This document shows, one piece after another, positions 25,158 through 33,371 of a stretch of DNA of 35,369 bases (position 1 is the first letter of the stretch; every line of letters starts with the position of its first letter). The notes below the pieces were generated by a model. That model did not search any database, was not told the DNA's origin, and worked only from the letters and a program-made list of their open reading frames with translations. The DNA is from Acidimicrobiaceae bacterium (GTDB lineage: Bacteria > Actinomycetota > Acidimicrobiia > Acidimicrobiales > RAAP-2). A program made the position numbers and the translations under genes. The stretch spans positions 85,733 through 121,101 of the forward strand of contig PLZW01000020.1 in NCBI GenBank assembly GCA_003153575.1, written 5' to 3'.

Positions 25158-25999
25158 CGTCCCCCCTCGTGGCCATCCGGACCCGTCCGGGACACCGAAA
25201 CGGGGCCTCCCTGGGCCGCCGCCTCCTTCGCGAAGGCGGGGGCGCTTGCGTTGAAAGTGGCGAAGAGCCTCGACACGTCCACGGGAGCGGTGCCCGCATC
25301 GACCAGGTGCGAGGCCAGCGAGCCGGTGTTCGTCGTGTCGGCAGGCCCGAAGCAACCGAAGCAGCCCCGTCCAACCGCGGGGCAGAGTGCTCCACACCCG
25401 GCCCTGGTGACCGGGCCGAGGCAGGCCCTACTCTCCGCCACCACCAGGCACACGGTGCCCCGGGATTTGCACTCGTGACATACGGGATGCCCTGGGATGA
25501 CGGGCGTGCGGCCGGCCAGGGTGGCGGTGAGGACCTCGAGCAGCTGTCCCTGGTCGATCGGGCAGCCGTGCAACTCGTAGTCCACGTCGATGTGGGCAGA
25601 GATGGGCGCGGATGTGTCCAACGCGTCGATGTACTCAGGATGCGCGTACACGGTCGAGGCGTAGGCGCCGGAGGCGGCGAAGTTGCGCAGCCCTTGGATG
25701 CCACCGGCAGTGGCGCAGGCTCCGATGGTGACGACCACCACCGACCGAGCCCGGATCTCCACGATTCGCTCGGCATCTGCCGGCGTGGTGATCGAGCCCT
25801 CCACCAGCGAGACGTCGTACGGTCCCGCCGTCGTTGACCGGGACATCTCGGTGAAATGGGCGATGTCGACGGTCTCTGTCAGCGCCAGGAGATCGTCCTC
25901 GCAGTCGAGCAGGGTCAGCTGACAGCCGTCGCAGGAGGCGAACTTCCACACGGCCAGCGAGGGTCGGGGACGAGTGGTCGTCTCGGTAGGTGCGGTCAT
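25154..25999 (-). CDS. hydD: Group 3b [NiFe] hydrogenase small subunit
   Basis: The 281-residue electron-transfer subunit binds FeS clusters that wire the NiFe centre to the flavin subunit. The proximal cluster motif is [15 protein letters not shown] (Cys23, Cys26), followed by [26 protein letters not shown] and GCPIDQ. The C-terminal half has [11 protein letters not shown] and [27 protein letters not shown], enough Cys residues for two further clusters. There is no twin-arginine signal, as expected for a cytosolic enzyme. The ATG at 25999 overlaps the hydG stop (ATGA). Confidence 0.94.
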   Translation of the reverse strand: MTAPTETTTRPRPSLAVWKFASCDGCQLTLLDCEDDLLALTETVDIAHFTEMSRSTTAGPYDVSLVEGSITTPADAERIVEIRARSVVVVTIGACATAGGIQGLRNFAASGAYASTVYAHPEYIDALDTSAPISAHIDVDYELHGCPIDQGQLLEVLTATLAGRTPVIPGHPVCHECKSRGTVCLVVAESRACLGPVTRAGCGALCPAVGRGCFGCFGPADTTNTGSLASHLVDAGTAPVDVSRLFATFNASAPAFAKEAAAQGGPVSVSRTGPDGHEGGR

Positions 26000-26874
26000 C
26001 GTTCGCGCTCGGTCATGAGCCGAGCCACATCGCCCCCATAGGGGAGGACCGGTCCGTCGCGGCAGAGCAGGTACGGACCGAGCTGGCAGTGCCCGCACCA
26101 GCCGAGGCCGCACTGCATGTTCCGCTCCATCGACAGTTTGATCCGCCGGGGGTCGATGCCCCGGTCGACGAGCGCTTTGGCAGTGAAGCGCATCATGATC
26201 TCCGGTCCGCAGATCAGCGCAGTGGTCGTCCCCGGGTCGCAGTCGATCCCGCCCAGCAGCGAGGTCACCAGGCCCACGTGCCCGGTCCAGCCTCTCGGCG
26301 CGGTGTCCACGGTCACCGCGACGACGGCGCCGGCCCGGCCCCAGGCCTCGAGGTCGTCGCCGAAGATGAGCTGGGAGGGATCGCGGGCACCAGTGAGTAC
26401 GAACACGCGGCCTCCGTCGGCGTCCGGCCGGTGGACCAGCTCGTCGATGGCTCCCCGCAGCGGGGCCAGTCCGATGCCGCCGGCCACCACCACGACGTCG
26501 CCAGTGGCGAGGTCGGCCTCGCCGACACCCCAGGACTTCCCGAACGGTCCCCGCACGCCCACCACGTCACCGAGCCTGGCCCGGCACAGGGCGGCGGACA
26601 CCGGTCCGACGTCGCGCACAGTGTGGCGCAGTGCCCCGGCCTCCCGGCGCGAGCTGCTCACGGAGATGGCCGCCTCGCCCACGCCGTAGGCGGTGAGCAT
26701 GTTGAACTGGCCGGGGGCGAACGTCGGGGTGGCACCGGACAGGGACTCGAGGGACAGGGTGGTGACGTCGTCGGTCTCCTTCCTGCAGCCCACGACCCGG
26801 TGGGGGACCGGCTCGAGCGGTTCCGGCCCGAGCGGCGGCCGACCTCGCACGGCTGCGGCGGTCTCAGCCAGCAC
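25996..26874 (-). CDS. hydG: Hydrogenase NAD(P)H-reacting flavoprotein subunit
   Basis: The 292-residue subunit resembles HydG/sulfhydrogenase gamma and dihydroorotate dehydrogenase electron-transfer proteins. A ferredoxin-reductase-type FAD domain ([23 protein letters not shown]) is followed by a nucleotide-binding domain ([19 protein letters not shown] and [17 protein letters not shown]). The C-terminal [2Fe-2S] motif has Cys255, Cys260, Cys263 and Cys271 ([20 protein letters not shown]). It exchanges electrons with NADP(H). The start is GTG at 26874, overlapping the stop of the cyclic-nucleotide-binding gene. The longer open frame upstream is that gene's antiframe. Confidence 0.92.
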   Translation of the reverse strand: MLAETAAAVRGRPPLGPEPLEPVPHRVVGCRKETDDVTTLSLESLSGATPTFAPGQFNMLTAYGVGEAAISVSSSRREAGALRHTVRDVGPVSAALCRARLGDVVGVRGPFGKSWGVGEADLATGDVVVVAGGIGLAPLRGAIDELVHRPDADGGRVFVLTGARDPSQLIFGDDLEAWGRAGAVVAVTVDTAPRGWTGHVGLVTSLLGGIDCDPGTTTALICGPEIMMRFTAKALVDRGIDPRRIKLSMERNMQCGLGWCGHCQLGPYLLCRDGPVLPYGGDVARLMTERER

Positions 26875-27334
26875 GATCGGCTCCGTAGAGATCGAGGAGA
26901 CGGAGCCGGGTCGCCTGCAGCCGCTCGAGGAGGACTCCGGCGACCCGGGTGACCAACAGCCGGCCGAACTCGTCGTCGGCATCCATCTTGGCTCGCAGGC
27001 AGGTGGCATCGGCGGCGACGGCGCCCACCGGTCCGAGCGCACGGGCATCGAAGTTCCACCGGTAGGGCGGGAACAGCCAGCTCCATCCCACCGCGCCTCC
27101 CGTTTCGACCGTCTCGACCACCAAGGTGCCGCGGTCCGCGCCATGGATCTCGATGGCCACGCGGCCCCGTTGGACGAGGAAGAGGGTGTCCGCCGGCTGG
27201 CCCTCGACCAGCAGGAGCTCGTCCGGGCCGTAGGCAACCGTTCGACAACAGGCGGCGATTTCGGACGTGACCCCCGCGGGCAGGCCAGCGAAGAGTGGAT
27301 GGGATGCCACGAAGGCGTCCACCTCGGCCGTCAC
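26864..27334 (-). CDS. Cyclic-nucleotide-binding (Crp-like) domain protein in the hydrogenase operon
   Basis: A 156-residue protein made of a single cNMP-binding beta-roll: VDAFVASHPLFAGLPAGVTSEIAACCRTVAYGPDELLLVEGQPADTLFLVQRGRVAIEI and VETVETGGAVGWSWLFPPYRW. Two C-terminal helices follow (LLVTRVAGVLLERLQATRLRLLDLY). There is no DNA-binding helix-turn-helix, so it is not a transcription factor of the usual Crp type. The phosphate-binding loop reads GGAVGWSWLFPP and lacks the RAAT arginine of true cAMP sites. GTG at 27334 overlaps the hydB stop (GTGA). It probably binds the hydrogenase and modulates it; the ligand is unknown. Confidence 0.85.
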   Translation of the reverse strand: MTAEVDAFVASHPLFAGLPAGVTSEIAACCRTVAYGPDELLLVEGQPADTLFLVQRGRVAIEIHGADRGTLVVETVETGGAVGWSWLFPPYRWNFDARALGPVGAVAADATCLRAKMDADDEFGRLLVTRVAGVLLERLQATRLRLLDLYGADRAG

Positions 27335-28527
27335 GGCGTGCCGCCCGCGGATCCGGACTCGGACACGGACTCGGACTCGGTCGCGGGCAACGGCCCGGAT
27401 GCCGGCCCGGCTCGGCCGTCGTCGGCGGTGATCACCGCCACCTCCTCGGTGAGATCGATCCCCACCGGGCACCACGCGACACAGCGACCGCAGCCGACGC
27501 AACCCGACGTGTCGAACTGGTCCCACCAGGTCGACAGCTTGTGGGTGAGCCACTGCCGGTAGCGGGAGGAGACCGAAACGCGCACTGATCCGCCGTGCAG
27601 GTAGGAGTGGTCGAGATCGAAGCAGGAGGACCAGGTGCGGTCGCGTCGCACCTCGCCGGTGAGGTCGGTGGTGTCGGACACGTCGCTGCAGAAGCAGGTG
27701 GGACAGACCATCGTGCAGTTCCCACAGGCCAGGCACCGCTCAGCGATCTCGTCCCAGTGGGGGTGGTCGATGGAGTCGGCGAGTAACCCGGCCACCCGGT
27801 CGCTGTTGACGGTCCGGACGATGGCAGCAGCAGCCGACGCCAGTCTCCGGTCCCTGGCGGTGAGGTCGGTCGGGACCGCCCCGGCATGCGGGACCCCCTC
27901 GAGGAAGGCGGCACCCCGGTCGCTCCCGACACGGACGACGTACCGCTGCCCGCCTCCGTCGAGCTCGGTCAGGGCCAGGTCGAAGCCACCTGTCGCCGCC
28001 GGCCCCGTACCCATCGACGTGCAGAAGCAGGTGGCGGCAGGTGTGCCGCACTCGGCCACCATGACGAAGGCGTCGGCCCGTCTGGCCGCGTAGTCCGGAT
28101 CGGTGACGGCACCGTCGAGCAGCACCCGGTCCAGTACCGCCAGGGCCGCCAGTTCGCAGGGCCGGGCCCCGACGATGGCGAGTGGTCGTGTGGACCCCGG
28201 GCCGGGACGAGCGTGCGAGGTGATGTCGCCCGTCGAGGTCGACCGCCAGAGCTCCTGGGATGGGGGGAAGAACTCGGCGTTCCACGATCCTGGTCCGACC
28301 GCCCAGTCGAACAGACGGTCGTCCCCGGAGTGTTCGAGGCGATAGTGACCGGGGCCTTGGGCATCACGGACTCCGACAGGGAGGTCCGCTGACGTGCGGA
28401 TGGCTCCAGGCATGATGGCTCCCTCCCTCACCACCGGCCCTTTCGTATCGAATCCGGCCTCGGCCAGAGCGGCGATGAGCAGGTCGAGGCCGTGCCTGTC
28501 GATAGTTGCCGTGCCCCCGGTCCGCAT
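27331..28527 (-). CDS. hydB: Hydrogenase iron-sulfur subunit HydB (two [4Fe-4S], sulfite-reductase-A-like)
   Basis: The 398-residue FeS subunit connects the flavoprotein to other electron carriers. The N-terminus LIAALAEAGFDTKGPVVREGAI and LPVGVRDAQGPGHYRLEHSG are characteristic of the family. Cluster motifs are CLACGNCTMVCPTCFC (from Cys265) and CVGCGRCVAWCP (from Cys343). The C-terminal 30 residues contain a Ser/Glu repeat (ESESVSESGS) coded by a six-base tandem repeat. ATG at 28527 is supported by the conserved N-terminus, though the ribosome binding site is poor. It is the first gene of the operon; a DosR-like box lies 35 bases before the ATG. Confidence 0.93.
   Translation of the reverse strand: MRTGGTATIDRHGLDLLIAALAEAGFDTKGPVVREGAIMPGAIRTSADLPVGVRDAQGPGHYRLEHSGDDRLFDWAVGPGSWNAEFFPPSQELWRSTSTGDITSHARPGPGSTRPLAIVGARPCELAALAVLDRVLLDGAVTDPDYAARRADAFVMVAECGTPAATCFCTSMGTGPAATGGFDLALTELDGGGQRYVVRVGSDRGAAFLEGVPHAGAVPTDLTARDRRLASAAAAIVRTVNSDRVAGLLADSIDHPHWDEIAERCLACGNCTMVCPTCFCSDVSDTTDLTGEVRRDRTWSSCFDLDHSYLHGGSVRVSVSSRYRQWLTHKLSTWWDQFDTSGCVGCGRCVAWCPVGIDLTEEVAVITADDGRAGPASGPLPATESESVSESGSAGGTP
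27354..27383. repeat. Six-base tandem repeat (CGGACT/A) in the 3' end of hydB
   Basis: About four imperfect units of CGGACT or CGGACA, coding the Ser/Glu stretch at the HydB C-terminus. Unit length is a multiple of three, so slippage would change tail length without breaking the frame. Confidence 0.5.
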
Positions 28528-28561
28528 ACAGGCACGGTACGTTCGTGGCGATCGGTGCAGT

Positions 28562-28576
28562 AGGGCCGGAGGTCAC
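28562..28576 (-). promoter_or_regulatory. DosR-like box upstream of hydB
   Basis: Minus strand GTGACCTCCGGCCCT, in the 93-base gap between the end of the coo operon and the hydB ATG. It is 35 bases from the ATG, closer than the other copies, so the transcript leader must be very short or the site overlaps the promoter. Confidence 0.6.
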
Positions 28577-28620
28577 ACCCAACGGGATCCACCCACCGTC
28601 CGTGACCGATCGGGGAGCCG

Positions 28621-29847
28621 TCAGACCCCGATGGCGTCGTAGGTCAGGTCGGCCGTGCCGAATCCGGGTTCGACGAGCCGTGATCCGAACCGACCGACCC
28701 GCACACGTCGGAGCATCAGTGAGCGGTAGACCCCTGCCGCCCGGATATCCCCGGCCAGCTGGGCTCCGATGATTCGGTCGTCCCGAAGGTAGACCGAGCG
28801 CAAGTCACCGCCCTCCTCCCAGCGCAGGACGTCGTCGGGTGAGTCGGTGGTGCCGATGGAGACGATGGGGACGCCGAGGTGCTTGAGGCTGTTCATCGAC
28901 TCCGCCCCCTCGTAGCCAAGGTCGGCCCCGAGAAGGTTGGCGGCGGCGATGGGGGCCTGGGCCACGGCGTTGGGGAAGATGGCGTGCACGTAGCGTTCTC
29001 CCGTGAACCGGTCGGCGGCTTCGGCAACGTCGCCGGCGGCCACGATCCCGGGCACCGACGTCGACAGCCGCTCATCGACGTGTACGCCCCATCCGGTCGT
29101 GATGTCGGAGTCGTCGAGGTACTCAATGTGGGGCTTGACCCCAGTGGCCGCCACCACCAGGTCGGCACTGACCGTCGAGCCGTCAGCGAGGAGGACCCCG
29201 CTCGCCCTCGGGTCCCCGACGATGGCCTCGGCCTCCACGCCCAGCCGCAGGCTCACACCGCGAGCCGTCAACACCGCTTCGGCGATCCGGGACGTGGTCG
29301 GGTCGAGGACCCGGGGCATCAGCCAGGTGCGGCGGCCGATCACCGTGACCGCCACGCCGAGGTCGGCCAGGAGGAGGGACAGCTCGATCCCGATGAAGCC
29401 GTTGCCGACGATGAGGGCACTGGACACTTCGCCCTCCCGCACCCGGGTGAAGAGCTCGGTGGCCGTCTGCAGCGACTTGAAGTCCAGGACGCCGGCCAGG
29501 TCGGCTCCGGGCATCGGGGCGTGGAGCCGGCTCCCCGATGCCAGGACCAGGCCTTCGAACCCGATGTGGGCGCCGTCGGCCAGGACTACCTCTCGGGCGT
29601 CGGTGTCGATCCCCACAACCTGCGACGAGCGCCGCTCCTCGATGCCCAGGCGCTCGCAGACGTCCCGCCCCTTCCAGTAGAGAGGGGCTTCTCGGCCGGT
29701 GAGGAAGTGGTCGGCCAGTGCCGGTGGCGAGTAGGGCGGGAACGGCTCGGTCGATAGCGCCACCACGGACCCGGACGGATCGAGGCGCCGGAGTGTCTCG
29801 GCGGCGGTGATCCCGGCGGGACCGGTCCCGATCACGACCGCCCGCAT
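28621..29847 (-). CDS. FAD/NAD(P)-dependent oxidoreductase of the CO dehydrogenase operon (FNOR)
   Basis: A 408-residue pyridine nucleotide-disulfide-type reductase similar to rubredoxin/nitrite reductase flavoproteins. The FAD loop is VVIGTGPAGITAAETL at residues 3-18. The NAD(P) loop is ALIVGNGFIGIELSLLLADLGVAVTVIGRR, and the second FAD motif is VPGIVAAGDVAEA. No redox-active CxxC is seen, as in the ferredoxin-type reductases. The end of the NAD(P) strand carries Arg-Arg rather than an acid, which hints at NADP preference. ATG at 29847 overlaps the cooC stop (TGATG). CODH-CooF-FNOR clusters are known in other bacteria and are thought to pass electrons from CO to NAD(P). Confidence 0.9.
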   Translation of the reverse strand: MRAVVIGTGPAGITAAETLRRLDPSGSVVALSTEPFPPYSPPALADHFLTGREAPLYWKGRDVCERLGIEERRSSQVVGIDTDAREVVLADGAHIGFEGLVLASGSRLHAPMPGADLAGVLDFKSLQTATELFTRVREGEVSSALIVGNGFIGIELSLLLADLGVAVTVIGRRTWLMPRVLDPTTSRIAEAVLTARGVSLRLGVEAEAIVGDPRASGVLLADGSTVSADLVVAATGVKPHIEYLDDSDITTGWGVHVDERLSTSVPGIVAAGDVAEAADRFTGERYVHAIFPNAVAQAPIAAANLLGADLGYEGAESMNSLKHLGVPIVSIGTTDSPDDVLRWEEGGDLRSVYLRDDRIIGAQLAGDIRAAGVYRSLMLRRVRVGRFGSRLVEPGFGTADLTYDAIGV

Positions 29848-30728
29848 CAGGCCACCGGACCGGACATCGCCGGCGCGTGCTCCATCACAGCCGCCACCAG
29901 GCCGCCGAGCGCATCGAGGATCGGCGACCCCCGCAGGGCGACGTCGACCGAGGGTTCGCCATCGATCACCGACTGGTCCACGGGCAGGATCGTGGCCGAC
30001 TCGAAGTCGAACCCGCCCAGATGGTCGATATGGCCCAGGACCCGCTCGACGTCGTGGTACGAGCTGGCCCGGTTGACCACCAGGAGCAGACGGCTGATCC
30101 CGAGGTCGCGGGCGAGCCCGGCGGATTCCACCCCCACCTGCACGGCATTGAACGAAGGCTCGACGACGACCACGGCGGTGTCGAACCCCCTTGCCAGGGC
30201 CCGTCCGAAATGCTCCACACCGGCATGGGTGTCCATGACCACGAAGTCCTCGGCGTGCAGGTGCATGCCGCCGACGGCCGAGGCGACCAGGGCGGTCTCG
30301 GGGCAGAGACAACCGCCCCCTGCCCGGCGGACCCCGCCCATCACGACCAGCCGGACCCCGTCGGGCGCCGGCACCGACAGGCGGTCCACCAGGTCCGAGG
30401 TGTCCGGGTTGAGCCGGAGCATGCCACCTGCCCCCTCGCCGGGACGGGCCCCTGTCTTCTCTTCGATGTAGCCGGCGTCCTCGGCTAGGGGTACGAGCGA
30501 GGCGGCGACGGCGGCGTCCACGCCGAGGGTGGCGGCCAGATTGCGCTGCTCGTCGGCGTCGACAGCCAGCACGCTCAGACCCCTGCGGGCCAGTGCCCGG
30601 GCCAACAGTGCGCTGATGGTCGACTTGCCCACCCCGCCCTTGCCGACGACGACGATGCGGTTGCCCCCGGTCGTGGTCTCCGGCGACCGGTCAGCGGAGG
30701 GTCCATGCCCACCACAGGTCTCGCACAT
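29847..30728 (-). CDS. cooC: CO dehydrogenase nickel-insertion ATPase CooC
   Basis: A MinD/NifH-like ATPase of 293 residues that helps nickel enter the CODH C-cluster. The deviant P-loop is VVVGKGGVGKST (residues 26-37), the switch segment is VLAVDADEQ, and the family CxC metal site is GGCLCPETAL (Cys140, Cys142). A further signature is FVVMDTHAGVEHFGRA. The N-terminus has about 23 extra residues with a CxxC (MCETCGGHG), which I do not expect in standard CooC. ATG at 30728 lies 4 bases after the cooS stop. Confidence 0.92.
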   Translation of the reverse strand: MCETCGGHGPSADRSPETTTGGNRIVVVGKGGVGKSTISALLARALARRGLSVLAVDADEQRNLAATLGVDAAVAASLVPLAEDAGYIEEKTGARPGEGAGGMLRLNPDTSDLVDRLSVPAPDGVRLVVMGGVRRAGGGCLCPETALVASAVGGMHLHAEDFVVMDTHAGVEHFGRALARGFDTAVVVVEPSFNAVQVGVESAGLARDLGISRLLLVVNRASSYHDVERVLGHIDHLGGFDFESATILPVDQSVIDGEPSVDVALRGSPILDALGGLVAAVMEHAPAMSGPVA

Positions 30729-30732
30729 GGGG

Positions 30733-32694
30733 TCAGACCCCCGCGCCCGCGCCCACCGGGGCCGATCCTGGTGCCGGCTCGGCCGGCCCGGAGACCACCT
30801 CGACCCAGGGCAGGCCGAGGTCGCGGCGCTTGCCTTCGATGTGGCGGCGGATCCAGAGGGCGGCCTCGGCCGGATCCGGCTCCACCACGAACTTGGCGCC
30901 GACCACGTCGTCGAGCCCGCCGGCGAGCAGGTCGACCACGTGGGGACTCCCGAAGATGGCGGGCTGGACCCCGAGCACGGTGGTGATCCCCGAGGCAACC
31001 ACGTAGGACCCGATGGCGACCGCCTTCTCCGAGTACCACTCGGGTGCGGCGCCGGCCAGGGGCAGCTTGTCGATGTCGACGCCCAAGGCGTCGGCCAGCG
31101 CCGCCGCCAGCGTGATCACCCGGCTGTTGTCGACGCAGCTCCCCATGTGCAGTACCGGGGGGATCCCCAGCGCCTCGCAGACCGATCGGAGGCCGGGGCC
31201 CGCCATGGCCGCCGCCTCGGGGACCATGTGACCAGCCTTGCCGTTGGCCACGGCCGCGCACCCGGTGACCAGCACCAGCACGTCGTTCTCGATCAGGCGT
31301 CGGCTCAGCTCGATGTGCTCGAGGTCCTGGGGGAGCTTGGGATTGTTGCAGCCGACCACGGCCACCGCCCCGCGGATGGTTCCCGCGGCGATGGCATCGA
31401 CCAGGGGCTTGGGTGTGCCTCCGAGGGCGCCGAGGATCGCCTCCACGGAGAAGCCGCCCATCATCCGCACGGGGGTGTCGGGGATCCGCACCCGCTCGTG
31501 GTTGCGGTCCGAGTAGGCCTCGACGGCCATGCGGACGATCCGGTGGGCGATCTCCGTGCCGTGCTCGGCGTCGAACGAGACATGGGTCGCACCGGTGAAC
31601 TTGGCCTTGTCCGAGGTGGAGATGATCTGTGTGTGGTAGCACTTCGCCACGTCGACGATGGAAGGCATGATGCACTGGTAGTCGACCACCATGGCTTCCA
31701 GGGCGCCGGTGATCAGGATCAACTCCTGCATCAGGTGGTTACCTGCCATGGGCACGCCCCGGCGCATCAGCATCTCGTTGCCCGTGCAGCACAGCCCGAC
31801 CACGTTGATGCCGGTGGCGCCGAGGGAGCGGGCGAACTCCACCAGCTCGGGATCCTCGGCGGCGGCCACGATGACGTCGGACAACATCGGGTTGTGCCCG
31901 TGCATGGCGATGTTCACCTGGTCGACCCGGAGCACGCCCAAATTGACCTCGGACATCACCGGCTTCGGGGTCCCGAACATCACGTCGGAGAGCTCGGTGG
32001 CGATCATCGAACCGCCCCAACCGTCGGACAGCCCGGTCCTCAATCCGTGGAGCAGTGTGTTCACGTAGTCGTTGTCCACGCCCATGTGGGTCCGGTGGAG
32101 CATCTCCACGTTCTCGCGATCGATGCCCCGGGGCGTTATCCCGAGCCGGGCCCACAGGGCCCGGCGCTCAGCGGGCACCCGGTCGATGAACGAGAGGGTG
32201 CCGCGCCTCGTCCCGTAGTCGTCGAGCAGGACGTCGGCCAGCGCCTTCGCCACCTCCTGTGCGTCCCGTCCTTCGGTGGGGACACCGACCTCGCCGGCCA
32301 GGCGTAGCAGCTTGGCCTCATCGGCGATCTCGTACCCTGCGGTGTCGCCCCTGGACATCGCCGCGAACGTCTCGAGGATGTCCCGGCCGTGGTCCGAGTG
32401 GGACGACGACCCTGCCGCGATCGTCCGACCCAGGTTCCTGGCCACGATGACGTCGGCGTCCGCCCCGCACACGCCCTTCAGGGGACCTTCACCGAACGGG
32501 TCGATGCGACACGGACCCATGGCGCAGTTTCGACAGCTCAGTCCGAGTGCGCAGTACCCGCACTGGGGTTGCTGGGCGTCCAAGCGGTCCCAGACCGTCT
32601 CGATGCCCTCCCGGCGAGCGGCGTCGATCATCGCCTGGGCGTCCTTGTTGATGGTCAGGCGTCGCGTGCTGCCGTTCCCGTTGGTGTGGCTCAT
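30733..32694 (-). CDS. cooS: Anaerobic nickel carbon monoxide dehydrogenase catalytic subunit
   Basis: A 653-residue cytosolic enzyme that interconverts CO and CO2. B-cluster Cys54, Cys57, Cys62 and Cys76 are present. The C-cluster ligands can all be matched: His in VNIAMHGHNP (265/267), Cys303 (GLCCTGNE), Cys341, Cys449 (GCNNPK), Cys479 (TGCAAV) and Cys520 (HMGSCVDNS). The catalytic Lys557 and the proton-relay His99 and His102 are also there. The D-cluster motif is unusual: Cys45-x2-Cys48 with Ser53 where the second Cys normally lies. No acetyl-CoA synthase gene is nearby. ATG at 32694 follows AAAGGAG and overlaps the cooF stop. Confidence 0.96.
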   Translation of the reverse strand: MSHTNGNGSTRRLTINKDAQAMIDAARREGIETVWDRLDAQQPQCGYCALGLSCRNCAMGPCRIDPFGEGPLKGVCGADADVIVARNLGRTIAAGSSSHSDHGRDILETFAAMSRGDTAGYEIADEAKLLRLAGEVGVPTEGRDAQEVAKALADVLLDDYGTRRGTLSFIDRVPAERRALWARLGITPRGIDRENVEMLHRTHMGVDNDYVNTLLHGLRTGLSDGWGGSMIATELSDVMFGTPKPVMSEVNLGVLRVDQVNIAMHGHNPMLSDVIVAAAEDPELVEFARSLGATGINVVGLCCTGNEMLMRRGVPMAGNHLMQELILITGALEAMVVDYQCIMPSIVDVAKCYHTQIISTSDKAKFTGATHVSFDAEHGTEIAHRIVRMAVEAYSDRNHERVRIPDTPVRMMGGFSVEAILGALGGTPKPLVDAIAAGTIRGAVAVVGCNNPKLPQDLEHIELSRRLIENDVLVLVTGCAAVANGKAGHMVPEAAAMAGPGLRSVCEALGIPPVLHMGSCVDNSRVITLAAALADALGVDIDKLPLAGAAPEWYSEKAVAIGSYVVASGITTVLGVQPAIFGSPHVVDLLAGGLDDVVGAKFVVEPDPAEAALWIRRHIEGKRRDLGLPWVEVVSGPAEPAPGSAPVGAGAGV

Positions 32695-33371
32695 GACCGC
32701 TCTCCTTTGTCCCCGTTGCTTGCCGGGGATCCGTTGCCGCTGTGCCAGGTTCCGGCACCCTCGGCCGCCACCACCCGGGCCGCACCCCAGGCGCGCCAGC
32801 CGGCCAGTGGACTGCCTCCGAGTGGTTCGACTGGAGTGGCCCCCACCGCGGCCAGGACCACCCCGGCCGCCCGCAGCCGTCCGGCTGCCACCAATTCGTT
32901 GAGCTCTCCGAACACCAGTGCGTCGACCTTGCACACCTCTGTGCACGCCGGCTCTTCGCCGCGGTCGACCCGATCGACGCAGCCGTCGCACTTGACTGCC
33001 ACCGCAATCCCGTCACCGGGGCCGTCCGCCAGAGGATGGAAGGTCACGGCATCGAACGGGCAGACCACAGCGCACATGGCGCAGCCGATGCACCGTTTGG
33101 GTTCGACCAGCACCATACCGAGGTCCTGGTTACGACTGATGGAGCCGCTCGGGCAGACCTGGAGACAGGGCGCGGGATCACAATGACGACACTGGTTGGG
33201 GAACGACAAGGTGGGGATGGGCCCGGGCTCGACGTGAACCCTCCTTCGGGGCATGGGCGTCTCGAGGAATGCCGCGCTCTCACTCCTGGTCGCCGAGTGC
33301 TCGACGGCGCAGGCGAACTCGCACTGGAGGCATCCGATGCACCGCTCTGGGTTGACGAAAACAGATCGCAC
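32691..33371 (-). CDS. cooF: CooF-like ferredoxin with four [4Fe-4S] motifs
   Basis: The 226-residue electron carrier receives electrons from CooS. Cluster motifs are CIGCLQCEFACAVEH (residues 11-25), CRHCDPAPCLQVCP, CIGCAMCAVVCP and KCDGCVDRVDRGEEPACTEVC, as in CooF/HycB-type proteins. After about residue 165 the sequence becomes Ala/Gly-rich with no motif and may be flexible. GTG at 33371 follows GGAGGAG. It heads the coo operon (cooF-cooS-cooC-FNOR), with a DosR-like box 76 bases upstream. Confidence 0.93.
   Translation of the reverse strand: MRSVFVNPERCIGCLQCEFACAVEHSATRSESAAFLETPMPRRRVHVEPGPIPTLSFPNQCRHCDPAPCLQVCPSGSISRNQDLGMVLVEPKRCIGCAMCAVVCPFDAVTFHPLADGPGDGIAVAVKCDGCVDRVDRGEEPACTEVCKVDALVFGELNELVAAGRLRAAGVVLAAVGATPVEPLGGSPLAGWRAWGAARVVAAEGAGTWHSGNGSPASNGDKGERS

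Noticed and set aside
30529..32307. Plus-strand open frame of 592 codons opposite cooS and cooC
   Set aside because: Translation is His/Asp/Gly-rich without domains and mirrors the codon bias of the real CODH genes on the other strand.
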